From Drosophila pseudoobscura (lineage: Eukaryota; Arthropoda; Insecta; Diptera; Drosophilidae): a stretch of 64,000 nucleotides of DNA. The stretch spans positions 24,016,001-24,080,000 of the forward strand of contig NC_046681.1 in NCBI RefSeq assembly GCF_009870125.1, in the 5' to 3' direction. The notes under the pieces are model-generated. The model was not told the origin of the DNA and searched no databases. It saw only the letters and a program-made list of their open reading frames with translations. Shown here one piece after another: positions 39,001 through 49,586 of this stretch (positions within the stretch are counted from its first letter, which is position 1; each line of letters opens with the position of its first letter). Both the position numbers and the translations under genes were made by a program.

Positions 39001-41932
39001 AGCTGAGTCGATCCCAGTACCCAACAACAATATACACAGTCCTTGGCGAGACGCAGAAAAGACTTACTTTTCGGTCCGAAAATTCCAACAACAGTCGCAC
39101 TTGTTTTCTACATTCTACAGCTGTAAGAGTTATACGATTTCTAGGCGGTAAATCTTTAAAGGTAAGGCTCTTTGCTCTATTTCAAACAGTCTCTAAAAAC
39201 TATTTCTCCAGTCCCACGGACATGGATATATCTGCATACTCTATGGAGTCGCAAACATCTGTTGAAAATCATAATACCCTGTGCTCCTTACACATGAGCA
39301 AAGCGCACACAGCGCCCAACGTTGTCGTGGTGACAACAATTGTGCATTTGAATGCCGTTCGGGGAGCCCTTGTGCAAGACAGCATATTTTGCTGTAGGCA
39401 GCATTGCAGCGCACCCGAAAAAAGTTGAGAACAAAACACTACAAAAGAAAAAAGAAAGTAAAAAGGAGCACATATATAGTATAAAAATGTCAACACGTTC
39501 AAATCCGCTAGAGGGGCCATTTGTGGTTTCTTTTCTGAACTTTTGAATATGCGACTAAAATGGCAGGCCTGGGCCACCGCTTCTGTAAGTGGCAAGAATA
39601 TCAAGTTTCTTGAAAGTATTGCCAAAAAGAGATACCGTGAGAGAAGATAAAATAAATTGTAACAATGCCTTAGAAAGTCCATTCTTGTTACCTAATTTTT
39701 CAGGATTACACTAATTCCTATCGCAGCCATTGTGGCCTCCGTTTTAGGACTCTTTGTGGTGTAATTAATAAGCCAGCCAGGCACCTGAACAAATAAGCAG
39801 ATGAGGCCCTCGAGGGCTTAAAACCAGCACGCACGTAGAACCCATAAAGAAATGAGAAACGTATTAAAAACAAACACATGCGGGAATACCACAAAAACTA
39901 AAAACACGCTCACTTCTTTTATGGCCTGGACTTTGGTTAGAAGCGAAAACCAAGCCCACATTTTGGCCAGTGGCCAAAGCACACATCGATGGGATGTAAT
40001 CTGCGATGCACACACAGTCGGAGCGATATGGAGGGAGATATGTACACGCGAAGAGGATGCATGGCAGCTGTCTATTCCAGAGCTGGAAGCCAACGAAGTA
40101 GCTGAAATAAAAGGCCCCTGGCAGCCGGGAGCAAAGGGAGGAAGATGCAATTTGCTGGCGCACATTTCGGATGTGCTGGGATATGCCACACTCTCGCGTT
40201 CCCCCACTGCCCCCCCCCCCCTCCCCTTGCTGCCGGGAGTCTGATGCCTGCCAAGTCATGTTTGCATGACGAAGTTTCCACCAAACCATTTGGGCTAATA
40301 TTTTAAGTTGGTTCAAGCTGGCAGTGATTTGTAACCTTTGATGACTTGGCGGGTTAAGCGCGGGCTAAGAGCGTGAGACACGGAAAACTTGTGTCCTGTC
40401 AGTGCAGCCTCCAGGATTCCATAGAGCCACATTTGGTAATAGACAAGGTAGTAGACAAGGTAGGTAATATGTACATACGTGTAACTCAAATACTAGACTA
40501 CTTCCTACAAACTGTGAAAACCGCATCTTTTTACGTTCAGTATATCTTGTAAAATTCAGTATCTAGAAAACTATAATTATGTATGCTCAATCGGTGGGTT
40601 CTTGGCAAAGGCAATACTTCTGAATCCAAGCTCAGAGAGTCTCCAGAGCAGCAACTCATCACAATGGAACTCGGAAGTGGCTGCTGGGCGACTCTAATAA
40701 TAATATTCTCTAATATTAACATTCTCTTCACTGTTCTCGTAGCTGTAGTCGCTGTCCTCGTGTTACCTTTCTCTCTGAGGGGATCCACATTCCTCAAATA
40801 CTGGACAGTTAATGATACTTTACCTTCCTTCCTTCCTTACACCTTCCTATTGTATCTGCACGGCATCGAAAGTGATTTAAATTCGCTATAATGAATGCTG
40901 CCGGCACCACTCAAGAGGCTATGCGAATTCGGTGGGTCCGAGTAACTCGATTGTTAAACTTAAACTCTAAATTCTAAATAGCATCGAAATATTCGCGCAC
41001 TGCCAATTATGCTGCAGTGGCGCTTTCTTGACGTTTTCCAACACAAGCCCCATGCCACCTAACTGTGCAATTTGCTAAAGTTTAGGATCTGCCAACGATG
41101 TCGAGAAGTGAAGCTGAACACGGTACGGGGGGCAGGCAGTCTGCCAAGTGGCTCTCAAACTCTTGTCGCAAAAAGTTCATCCGGCTCTCGGGCGAGAACT
41201 ACAGCTCAAACCCGACCTGAGGACGGGTCCGGGTCCACGTCCGGGTGCGGCGTTCCACAACTTGGACGTGTGCATGGTGAAAATTAGTTATTGTTTAGAG
41301 AAATGTGCGTTGCAAAATACGAGTAATAGCTGGGATGGGTGGTAGGTGGGAATACGAGTATTCTTTGTTGCTGGTGCACCTCTCGTTGAGGAAAAGTTCT
41401 TGATCAACTTTCGTGTTTTTCTTGGCCCGAAGTCGATTCCGGTGCAGTGGCAACTTTGTGTCTGACATTGACCAGAGTCCGTTTTTGTTGCACGAACTAC
41501 TCCAAGGAACCACAGCTCATTCCCCCTCCCCCCGTTTTGACACTGGACTTGTCCCCGAACTCCTAGATTAACTGAGGCCAAACATTTGGCTCTGAAATAT
41601 GCGTCTGGCTTTTGGGTGCACAATGTTTTCCTTCTGTCATGTGACTCCATTCTAGACTTGTGTGTTTAACCAGCTGACGGCACCCCCTCTGCCCCCACCT
41701 TGGCAAGGATACGACCCAAAATGAACACCAAATGAAGACCAAATCATGAATACCAACATTTGGGAACGATACAGGCAGGAATTCCGACTGGACAGTACCT
41801 AGGAATACGATTTCTTGGTTGTCTCATAGCAGATCTGTTCATTAGTAGTTTAGTTTTCGGTATCACAGGGCTCGTGGCAAGACCCGAGTTCTAGGGAACG
41901 GATAGGAGAGCGGTCTGCTAGAGAGATAATTG

Positions 41933-42001
41933 ACTACTGCCTGTTACATACACCTTCACGAGTACATGACACCCTTGTACTCCTCAATTACCGGGTACTA
42001 A
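41933..42001. mobile_element. Decayed DINE-1 end
   Basis: The word order CTACTGCCTGTTACATAC, then ACACCCTTGTACTC, then TTACCGGGTACTAAA follows the known terminal region of Drosophila DINE-1/INE-1 elements (non-autonomous Helitron-like). Only the end is preserved. Confidence 0.55.
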
Positions 42002-42657
42002 AATGGCTAACCAAAGAGTTAAACGTCCCAAATGGTACGCATTGTGTTAGTCCAGCAGTGACCAAGGGCAGGGCAGGAGCCCAAGAAGGCCGACCAGGAG
42101 GAGGCAGCACATGCTGTGTGGTCCCTTATGCCAGGAGAAACAAGAACAATCGGAGGTGGTCGAAGGGTTGTGTGCCATATGCCTGTTCCAGAGCGTTACA
42201 GAACGACAGGCAACAGAAGGCGATGGCAAAGCAAATCTGTGAATTATGTTTTGGGTTTTTGGGGGAATGAAAGTCCGTAGAGAAGTGCGAAGGAGAAGCT
42301 GCTGCCTTGATGATGGCTGAAAAGTCCGTAATTTGATTTTTCCTTTAAATTTATGATTTCTCCGCCTCTCCTTTCTTTCAGTTTCCCTTTGCGATCATTC
42401 ACCGAGAAGTGAAATCCATTCAAGATATGCATTCGAATACAGTTTCGGTTCCAATGGCCAGGCGACTCAAATAGGTGTTTCCATAGCAAAGGAACAAAGC
42501 ACCCTGATTGGCCAGGTCGACAGAAAGAGTCCTTGGTTAGTAACACGAGAACTCCAGCTTTTGACATACAGAAAGCACATTTGGACTGGAATTGTCACCA
42601 GACAAAGAAGAAATTTGAATGTATCAATCAACAATGTGCAATGAGAGCACTTTCCTG

Positions 42658-42712
42658 GAGCCACTTTCAAAATCCACCCTGGAAAAATCGTATACCAAAT
42701 AAATGTACGGGC
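42658..42712. repeat. Dispersed repeat, copy 2
   Basis: Begins GAGCCACTTTCAAAATCCAC and ends AAATGTACGGGC. It pairs with 21743-21797 in the same orientation. Confidence 0.65.
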
Positions 42713-44029
42713 TTCACTCATCTAACTATTGTCTTTGGTTGTAACCATTTTAAATCGATAATATACAAGAAATAAACAGGTTAATTAATAATATATTACA
42801 GATAATACCAAAAATAAAAATAACATCCAGAATGTAGAGGAAACGTAATCAACGAAGACATTTTTAAGGTAAATATTTCCAAGAACAAAGGGTAAGGTCA
42901 AAGATGCGGCAAACAAACTTCAAATGGTGCCAGTCCATGGCCAAGAAATATTTTTCAGTTAAAAGGTCGTCCTACCTTGGCATCCATCACCACCAACGCC
43001 ACCGACGACGACGACGACGCCGACGCCAGAACCGCCCTTCAATCATGTACGGACCTTGTTGGAACCCGCCCGCTGACAGCTCGCCCACAAATTTCATTCA
43101 ATTTGCAAAAACAGAAACCGAACCACATCAAGCCGGACCGAGTTCCAGTTCCAGTTCCAGAGCCTGCCACCCCCTGGATGAGGTCAAATTGATGAACATG
43201 ACCAAAGTTGGCCTGGCCTGGCCTGTTCCTTGCCCCAAAGACCACGACAAACAGAAGAGAACCGAGAGAATGTTCATGTTTTTCCAGAGTCTTCAATCAA
43301 AAAATGCGTCGGCAAAGTTTTAATGCTGGCTCCAACACCCCTGTTCCATCAGAAAATTTAAAAAAACACAAAAAACTATAGAAGGGGGGAAGTTTTTAGG
43401 CGATGAAATGAGGTAGAAGAATGGGTCGGCAGGGGCGTGGCAAGCTGCTTCCTGGCGCCCAGCTTGATAAATGATGTGTCGAAAATAAATTATTATGCCT
43501 TCGGGGAGGGGGGGAGTCCCCACAAAAGTTTTTGTTTTATACTTTTGCCACTTTGCTGTTTTATTTTGCAGTAAGATGAGGGAAAGTATCCACAAAAGTT
43601 GATGCAAGTTCATCTATTTGCATGCCTCATTTGCCATATTGATTTTGTTCTTTCTTTCTTTCTGCCTGTCGGCTCTGTCCCCACCCCAGCCCTCTCCTGG
43701 AGGGGGGATTAATGTACATTTGTTTCCATCAGATCCGGCTTAACATTTACACAGTTTTTGTCATTTTGGGGTTTGGGTTTCGATTTGTTAGGTGTGAACA
43801 TTTTTTATTAAATTGAGTAAAATGTATGTTTGTGGCGAAGCCCGGGAACGTTCTCTTAAAAGGTTTTATGAATACAAGGACCTGTTGCACCATGACCATA
43901 GTTTTATCTGGCCTAATATATTATGGGAGGGGCTCTCTTTTTGATGATTTGTCGGTACAAAAATAAATACAATTGAGGTATACAAACCTTCTAAAATCTT
44001 TCCTAAATCCATTTAAAACGAGGGGGAAC

Positions 44030-44627
44030 GTTGTGAGTTGCTGCGGACACCGCAACTCTACAGTTATACCCGATACTAAGTCAGTATGGCTCTCCTCCGG
44101 CAGACGCCGCTAATATTAAACGACACGACAAAGAGTGCGTGCGAGAGAGACAGAAAATCAGTCTGAGCGTGACGTCGGGCGCTGCGTAGCCACTGCAAAT
44201 TGATTTGTTTCCTTTGGCTATAAAAATGATCTGATCTGATCCAGATTGAGCAACCAGATAGATATGGTCATTCTCTATGATTCTGCGTTTTTAGTTTTCT
44301 CGCATCTGCAATATTGTGGATGCAACAGATTTTCGTCCTTTGTGTGGGCGGAAGGGGGTGGGGCAAAGTTTTGAAATATTTTTGTAGCAGTGACATATCA
44401 CAGAAGTCTGGATCCAAAACATCGTTGCTCTAGCTCTTATAGTCTTTGAGCACTAGGCGCTAATAAGGACGGACAGACAGACATGGCTCAATCGACTCGG
44501 CTATTGATGCTGATCAAGAATATATATACTTTATGGGGTCGGAAACGATTCCTTCTGGACGTTACACACATCCACTTTTACCACAAATCTAATATACCCC
44601 AATACTCATTTTGAGTATCGGGTATAA
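44030..44627. mobile_element. DINE-1-like (Helitron-related) non-autonomous element
   Basis: Near the left end TTATACCCGATAC occurs at 44064 and the right end is GTATCGGGTATAA at 44615-44627, so the two form subterminal inverted repeats. Just left of the first is a hairpin-like GTTGC...GCAAC segment (44030-44063). The internal right part carries the diagnostic DINE-1 words GGACAGACAGACATGGCT, TGATGCTGATCAAG, ATATATATACTTTATGGG and GTCGGAAACGATTCCTTCTG. DINE-1 elements are very abundant, encode no protein and are mobilised in trans. Good preservation compared with the other relics here suggests a more recent copy. It sits about 0.6 kb upstream of the bromodomain gene and could contribute to its promoter. 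Confidence 0.85.
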
Positions 44628-45317
44628 TTAAACAAAAAGTCTGCAAGAGATTAAAGAAATAAACAAACAAAAACTATCCCCTAAATTATGTGTGTTTGAT
44701 AAATCGAACTTAAGTTTAAAGAAGTACAACCTTAGACTTTATTAACTGACAAACTGCAATCGCGCCTCCAGTCAGAGCTCACGGCTATCAGTCAAGAGCT
44801 GTGACAAATTGATGTTCACCCATCTCTAGTTGTGTCTAATCTCTGAGAAAACAACATAGAGGTGTTAAATCTACAAAAAACTGCCGGCATATAATTTCCT
44901 ATGCCTAGCTTCGCATGATCTTCAGGGATGACTATCCGAGCCCTGCGCATTGACTCTGATTCGAGACGTCGATCTTCCACCAAGTCGAATAAATCGCTTA
45001 ATTCTTCGCAAAATCAAAAATCATATGGATATACATACGTATACCATATATGCGTGTATTTGTGTGTGTGTTAACTTTTCAAGATGGCGAACCAGATGGA
45101 ACCAGTTCCAGATCTTTCTAGAAGCGTATTTTTATCTGTCACTGCGTCAAATAAGTATTTTGCCGGAAAAAATTAACGAAATATAAAAAAAAGAAGAAAG
45201 GAACGCACTTCTGCTGTAAAACCGATCAAAAAGTGAGTGCCAACGTACCAAGTATTTGGGTGGAACATTTTATACTGCTTCTCGTTCGTTCTTATTTGCA
45301 GAAACGCACGTGCATTT
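44628..45317 (+). other. 5' flank and leader of the bromodomain gene, with small intron 45233-45301
   Basis: A GTGAGT donor at 45233 and a TTCTTATTTGCAG acceptor ending at 45301 define a 69-bp leader intron directly before the first usable ATG (45318). The leader carries a small upstream frame at 45084-45176 starting in good context (CAAGATGG). The transcription start was not located. Confidence 0.5.
45084..45176 (+). CDS. Possible upstream ORF (30 codons) in the bromodomain-gene leader
   Basis: An ATG in strong context opens a frame beginning MANQMEPVPDLS and ending KYFAGKN before TAA. It lies 57 bp before the leader intron. It may be a regulatory uORF if the transcript starts upstream of it; nothing else supports translation. 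Confidence 0.25.
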   Translation: MANQMEPVPDLSRSVFLSVTASNKYFAGKN

Positions 45318-46950
45318 ATGCAGCCACAAGATTACGCTTCAAAAAACTGCACACATTTACTTAACTTTGAAATGGATTCAATGGATTTAATGGATTCGCC
45401 GCTGCCCAATCTAAAGCCACGTATAGCATCGCCGCCCAATGTGGACCTTGAGCTGGACATATCCACGATGCTCGAGGTGAAACTTGATGAAGACCTACCC
45501 ACAATGCCCGAGGTGAATGTGCTGCCCGAAGTAAAGGCTGAGCCACTCTTTCCGGCGCTGCCCGAGGTAGACTTATCCGCGATGCTCATGTTGCAGCTTG
45601 AGGACGACTTTTCCACGATGCACAATGTGAAGCAGGAGCCAGGCCCATCGGCACTGCTGCCCAAAGTCAAGTTCGAGTCACGCCTGGTAAAGCCAAAGAA
45701 GAAACTCTCTGAGGCTCTTAAGTCATGCAACGAGATCCTCATGGTGCTGTTCAGCAAGAAGCACTCGGCCTATGCCTGGCCCTTCTACGAACCGGTGGAT
45801 GCACAGAATCTGGGTCTTTACGACTACTACAACATAATCAAGACGCCCATGGATCTGGGCACCGTGAAGCAGAAGTTGGACAATCGGGTGTACAAGAGTG
45901 CTTCGGCGTTCGCGGCGGATATGCGATTGATATTCTCCAACTGCTACAAGTATAATCCGGTACATCATGACATCGTGATCATGTGCGAGAAGCTTCAACT
46001 TGCCTTCGAGATGCTCTACGTAAAAGTACCCGGCGAAATACTCAGTGACTCGTCCAGCGAGGATGAGGAGGAGGTCTGCAGCGACGTGGAGAACGAGTCC
46101 AGCTCGGACGAAGAGGTCGACATCGTCTGCTCGCCCAAGTTGGAAACGTGCAACCACATGGAGGAGAAGCGTAGGCTAATGCTGGAGAACAAAACACGGG
46201 CGATCGTCAAGGACCTTCTCAGTGCCAAGCGCAGAATCATCGATAAAAACATAATCGGTCTGGAGCATGAGACGGAGAAGCTCGCCGAGGAGATCTCTGC
46301 CCTGAAGAAGCGCAAAAAGCCGGGAGAGAAAATGATTAACACGGTGCTGAACGAGTCCAGCTCGGACGAAGATATCAGCGACAAGCTGCGAATCAGCCAG
46401 TCCATGGTACAGACAGCCCTTTTTAAAGTAAACAGCCTCATGCAGAGAAATTATAAGTTGATTCAGGATAAAAGTAAATACAAGCGCGAAAAAGCGGTCA
46501 GTGCCAAGGGAAAAATCATCGACAAAAATCCAATCGATCTTGAGGAAGAGATCCGAAACCTCACCGACGAAATCTCAGCCATGCAGAACTTTGAAAAGCC
46601 GGAGAACAAAGGGATCAATGCGATCTCCGGCTGCAGCTCGGGACTCCGGCAACGGACACTGCCGCCTGGAGGCAAGAAGGCCACTATGATCAGTGGCAAC
46701 GGTAAGCACGCAGATCTCATAAAAGATAATTACTACTTGTTATCATTTCTTTCCCATCTACAGAAACCGGCTGGAAGACTCCAATGCGCAGAAGGCCACG
46801 CGCCTTCAGGCCCCATGTAAGTATGGTTTATATAACCTTAAACTAGGTATCCCCCACTAAGATTCCTTTATCCTTTTTCCCCAGTTACATGCCCGAAGAA
46901 ACTGCAAATCGCGGACTAATCTTATGGCGGCCTTTGAGGATACCTTGTAA
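45318..46950 (+). CDS. Single-bromodomain BET-like protein, 500 aa
   Basis: Exons 45318-46701, 46764-46816 and 46885-46950 join in frame; a 69-bp leader intron ends at 45301. The frame upstream of 45318 lies in that intron, so [10 protein letters not shown] is the start. The bromodomain (about residues 128-240) is of the second-BET-domain type: WPF shelf at 154-156, acetyl-lysine-binding Asn 213 in KYNP, and the BD2-type His gatekeeper at 217. It closely follows the BD2 of fs(1)h/BRD2-4. Residues 40-118 form imperfect acidic leucine/valine repeats around (L/M)PEV and LEVKLDEDL. After the bromodomain come two Ser-Glu-Asp clusters (243-268, 346-352), and two copies of a coiled-coil segment starting SAK.(R/K)IIDKN at 302 and 395. 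The C-terminus is basic and ends [10 protein letters not shown]. There is no first bromodomain and no recognisable NET domain. It presumably binds acetylated histones in the nucleus; a germline or testis role like the fly tBRD proteins is only a guess. Confidence 0.85.
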
Positions 46951-47339
46951 AATAGGGCCACCACAGACAAGGACGGAGAGCTAGAAGAACCATCAAAGAA
47001 CAAAGAACACACATTCAGCAGCAGGAACCCCCAAACAAAGGAGTAAATCTTAGTATATTCATTGCTCAGTCCAGTAGATTTTACACATTAATGATAAAGC
47101 AACCTTTATTTGTCTCTAATTTAAAGAATCAACTAACTATTGGCTCAGCAATTAGATCTCAGTTTTGCTCTGCTTTAAAAGCTGAAAACCTTAAAATATC
47201 AGCAGACAACGGCAGAAGCTATGGCAATACAACTAAAGCTTAAATTTATAAATTTACAAATAATGAGCGGTTACCGATTTAACATCAAGTCCGTATGGTT
47301 GTCCAATTGCATACCAATTTTTGTTTCAAACATTTTTCA

Positions 47340-47534
47340 TCAATGACAGTAAAATAATCTATAAATTCTCCTCGGTTTAACCCTAGCTTTAATTCTTTGT
47401 AATAGTACCATACCTAGTACCAAAGTGCCTTCAATGGTCGCCAGATTGGACAGAAATATGAGAGCTAAAACTACAATCGACATGGAAAACAGAATTTCAA
47501 TCCAGTCAATAAAATACATGATAACCCAGAGCAT
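47340..47534 (-). CDS. Possible 64-aa single-pass membrane protein
   Basis: A true ATG opens a frame starting MLWVIMYFIDWIEILF, with a hydrophobic stretch of some 40 residues and a basic tail ending RRIYRLFYCH. The start context (TTTAAATG) is poor. No promoter or polyadenylation signal can be tied to it. A chance AT-rich frame is a real alternative. Confidence 0.3.
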   Translation of the reverse strand: MLWVIMYFIDWIEILFSMSIVVLALIFLSNLATIEGTLVLGMVLLQRIKARVKPRRIYRLFYCH

Positions 47535-47649
47535 TTAAATTTACATTTTTATACAATTAGTTGAACATCGAAAAAATAACATAAAAATCTTTAGTCTCCC
47601 ATCTTTGCCTCTGCCTAGAGAGAGAGACCCAATTCACATTTAAAGCAAA

Positions 47650-47655
47650 TTTATT
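47650..47655 (-). terminator. Polyadenylation signal of Ptpa
   Basis: AATAAA on the minus strand about 70 bp past the Ptpa stop codon. Confidence 0.6.
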
Positions 47656-47722
47656 TTTGAGTAAATGGCAACGCTATTAATAAGAGATTTGTAACACAGG
47701 TTGGATCATCCATCATTAACAA

Positions 47723-49133
47723 CTACTCGGCTGCCGTATCCTTGGGTATGTCATTTAAATTGTCACCGGATCCCTCGGCGGCGGCCACCAGCGAAGCCGT
47801 AGAGGCTGATGCCGATGGACGTAGAACAACGCTACTGTCGCTGCTCTCGCTACTCGAATCGCCCGCATTCTGGTCGTTGACTAGAGCCTCAGTCGGCGGT
47901 GGGGGCGCTTGTGTCTGGGGAGCTTGTGGCACCAAGGTGGGCACTATGCATTTACGCTTCGACGGCGGTGGTGCCACATGACCCAGACGGGCGCTAGTGA
48001 TAGTTGTGCCAGCGGTTACCGTGTCGAAGGACATCAGATCGCCAAAGAAAACGTGCTGGATCACCGGGAACTTGGAGAGGATCTGAAGTGGGGTTCGGCA
48101 AGATTTAGAAAATAATACAAAAACGGTTTGCCTCTGGGGGGACTCTTACCTCTTTTTGATACATTTTCACCAGACCCATATTGATCTTAACCCACGACGG
48201 AACGTCCGTGATGCTCCACAACTGATTTGAGTGCTCCCCAAAGTGGCCAGTCTTCACCTTGCAGATGTAATCAATGCAGCTGATGAACATGTACTGATCC
48301 TTGTAGTCGTTGATTATCTGCTCCTCCACAAATTTGGCTGGATCGAATGGACTTCGGACTGCAATACAGAAAATATAAACAGGTATGAATAACCATCATT
48401 GTTGGGTCAACATTTTCGTATGCTTGCCCGAGAGTTGTGCACTGCCCCAGATGAAGGGAACAAATTGGAAATCGTCCAGCGACCAGACACCCTGACTGCC
48501 AGCTGGTTCCATGTTGTATGTCCGCTGCAACTGCCTGGCAAACTCCAAGTACCGTTTGAACAGGCGTAGCGCAGCACTGACAATGTCCTGTTCGTCCAGT
48601 ATCTCGGCCTTGAACAGGGCACACAGAAAGAACATGAAGGACAGCTCGTGTCCAGTGCCATAATCGATACGCGTTGCATTCCCAAAGGCCTCCGTCAGAT
48701 ACTGTTGCAGTTCGTTCAAGTAGTTCTGCTTACTGGGGGGCAAGAGCTGTCCCAGCAGCTCTGGCAACTGTTCTCGCATGTCCCGAGCCCAGTCCCGGTA
48801 GGCCTTGTTGCCAAAGCGCTGCGGCTGGTCCAAGGGCGGATATTTTTCCACCAACTTCTCCAGTAGCTCGAAGATGCGCAACAATTTGCGCAGCATGTCC
48901 GACTCGTACATTGGGTCGGTGGACTTGATTCCCTGTATGGCCGAGCTGGTGCCATTGATGTAGCCAATGAGATCATGGTAGGCGCGGGAACGCAGCCACA
49001 AGCCTAGGTCCCCAATATTTTGCACTCTCTTGGCAATAGTCGGAAATATAACTGCAACAAAAAAGCATTGTCATTCCTTTTCAATACTTAGTGCTGCCCA
49101 CCTACCTGCTTCATATGCACTGGCGTCTGCCAT
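47723..49133 (-). CDS. Ptpa: Serine/threonine phosphatase 2A activator (PTPA), 406 aa
   Basis: Exons on the minus strand: 49133-49106, 49051-48428, 48358-48150 and 48082-47723. They join in frame to start MADASAYEAVIFPTIAKRV. PTPA is a peptidyl-prolyl isomerase-like cytosolic/nuclear chaperone that, with ATP-Mg, folds and activates the PP2A catalytic subunit. Family hallmarks seen: DYGTGHELSF, GVWSLDDFQFVPFIWGSAQL, GHFGEHSNQLW and VPSWVKINMGLVKMY, ending with HVFFGDLMSF about residue 305. About 100 residues rich in Pro, Ala and Ser follow, longer than in human PTPA. Frame continuity forces the intron 48427-48359 to be a GC-AG intron (donor GGCAAGC); the other introns are GT-AG of 54 and 67 bp. 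It is divergently placed to Ostc, with 450 bp between start codons. Confidence 0.92.
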
Positions 49134-49508
49134 GCTTGTTTATTTGTCTTTTACTCGGTTACTCAATTTATTTTATGTGGGATGCAGCTACTTTTTATTT
49201 GTTGTTGGTTGTCGATAGGCCGGCAATCGTTATAATAGGTATATTTTGTCACTTTTATCAATCTTTTAAATTTCATTTTCAACTTTTTATAGAAATCCAA
49301 TAAAAACAATTATTTAAATAAAGCCAATCAAGTAGAAAATTGATTCATTAATCGGATAAAATTATGTGGACATGGTTAAATGTTCTATATAGCTGAGAAT
49401 ATTCCACGGAAGATCAAAAACGAGGAATATGTAAAATAGAACTTGAATTCGTCAGTATATTGACGGTATATTTTTTTAATGAGACGGTATATTTTATAGA
49501 TACATCCA

Positions 49509-49519
49509 CGGTCACACTG
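49509..49519 (+). promoter_or_regulatory. Core-promoter Motif 1 (M1BP-type) at Ostc
   Basis: CGGTCACACTG matches the fly housekeeping core-promoter Motif 1 consensus YGGTCACACTR and lies about 70 bp upstream of the Ostc ATG. Two CGGTATATTTT words just upstream (near 49464 and 49485) are commonly found beside this motif. Confidence 0.7.
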
Positions 49520-49586
49520 AACACGTCGCAATTTAAAGAAAAACATTTATTTACATTAATCATTGTTAATATCTGAAGCTGCAGCC

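Larger units (their letters stand above)
24111..44029. other. About 20-kb gene-poor stretch
   Basis: I see no gene I can support. Contents: simple repeats (31367, 32337, 33583, 34306, 35967), DINE-like relics (33885-34107, 41933-42001), a dispersed repeat copy (42658-42712), and a TATAAAAG box near 36715. A block at 37430-38090 has the purine-rich, CAA/ACGA-rich look of fly 5' leader sequence, including a TTTCAGTTC initiator-like word near 37620, and could be a first exon of a non-coding RNA. Long open frames at 29158-29637 (-), 29855-30430 (-), 39852-40244 (+) and 39864-40316 (-) overlap each other or lack an ATG near the start, and show no domain. Confidence 0.5.
46951..47722. other. Convergent 3' ends of the bromodomain gene and Ptpa
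   Basis: Between two convergent stop codons. It holds the Ptpa polyadenylation signal and a possible small membrane-protein frame (47340-47534, -). No AATAAA is obvious for the bromodomain gene; a GATAAA-type word lies near 47092. Confidence 0.5.

Noticed and set aside
39558-39760. Possible two-exon micro-gene with a hydrophobic end before TAA near 39762
   Set aside because: Joining the ATG exon at 39558 by its GTAAGT donor to the acceptor near 39704 creates an immediate stop; the other frame gives only 40 unremarkable residues.
39852-40316. Overlapping 130-aa (+) and 150-aa (-) open frames
   Set aside because: They face each other over the same bases, include a poly-C/poly-G tract, have no domain and no splice or promoter context.
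45237-45317. N-terminal extension of the bromodomain protein (frame opening at GTG 45237)
   Set aside because: It starts with GTG, not ATG, and lies inside a GTGAGT...TTGCAG intron (45233-45301).
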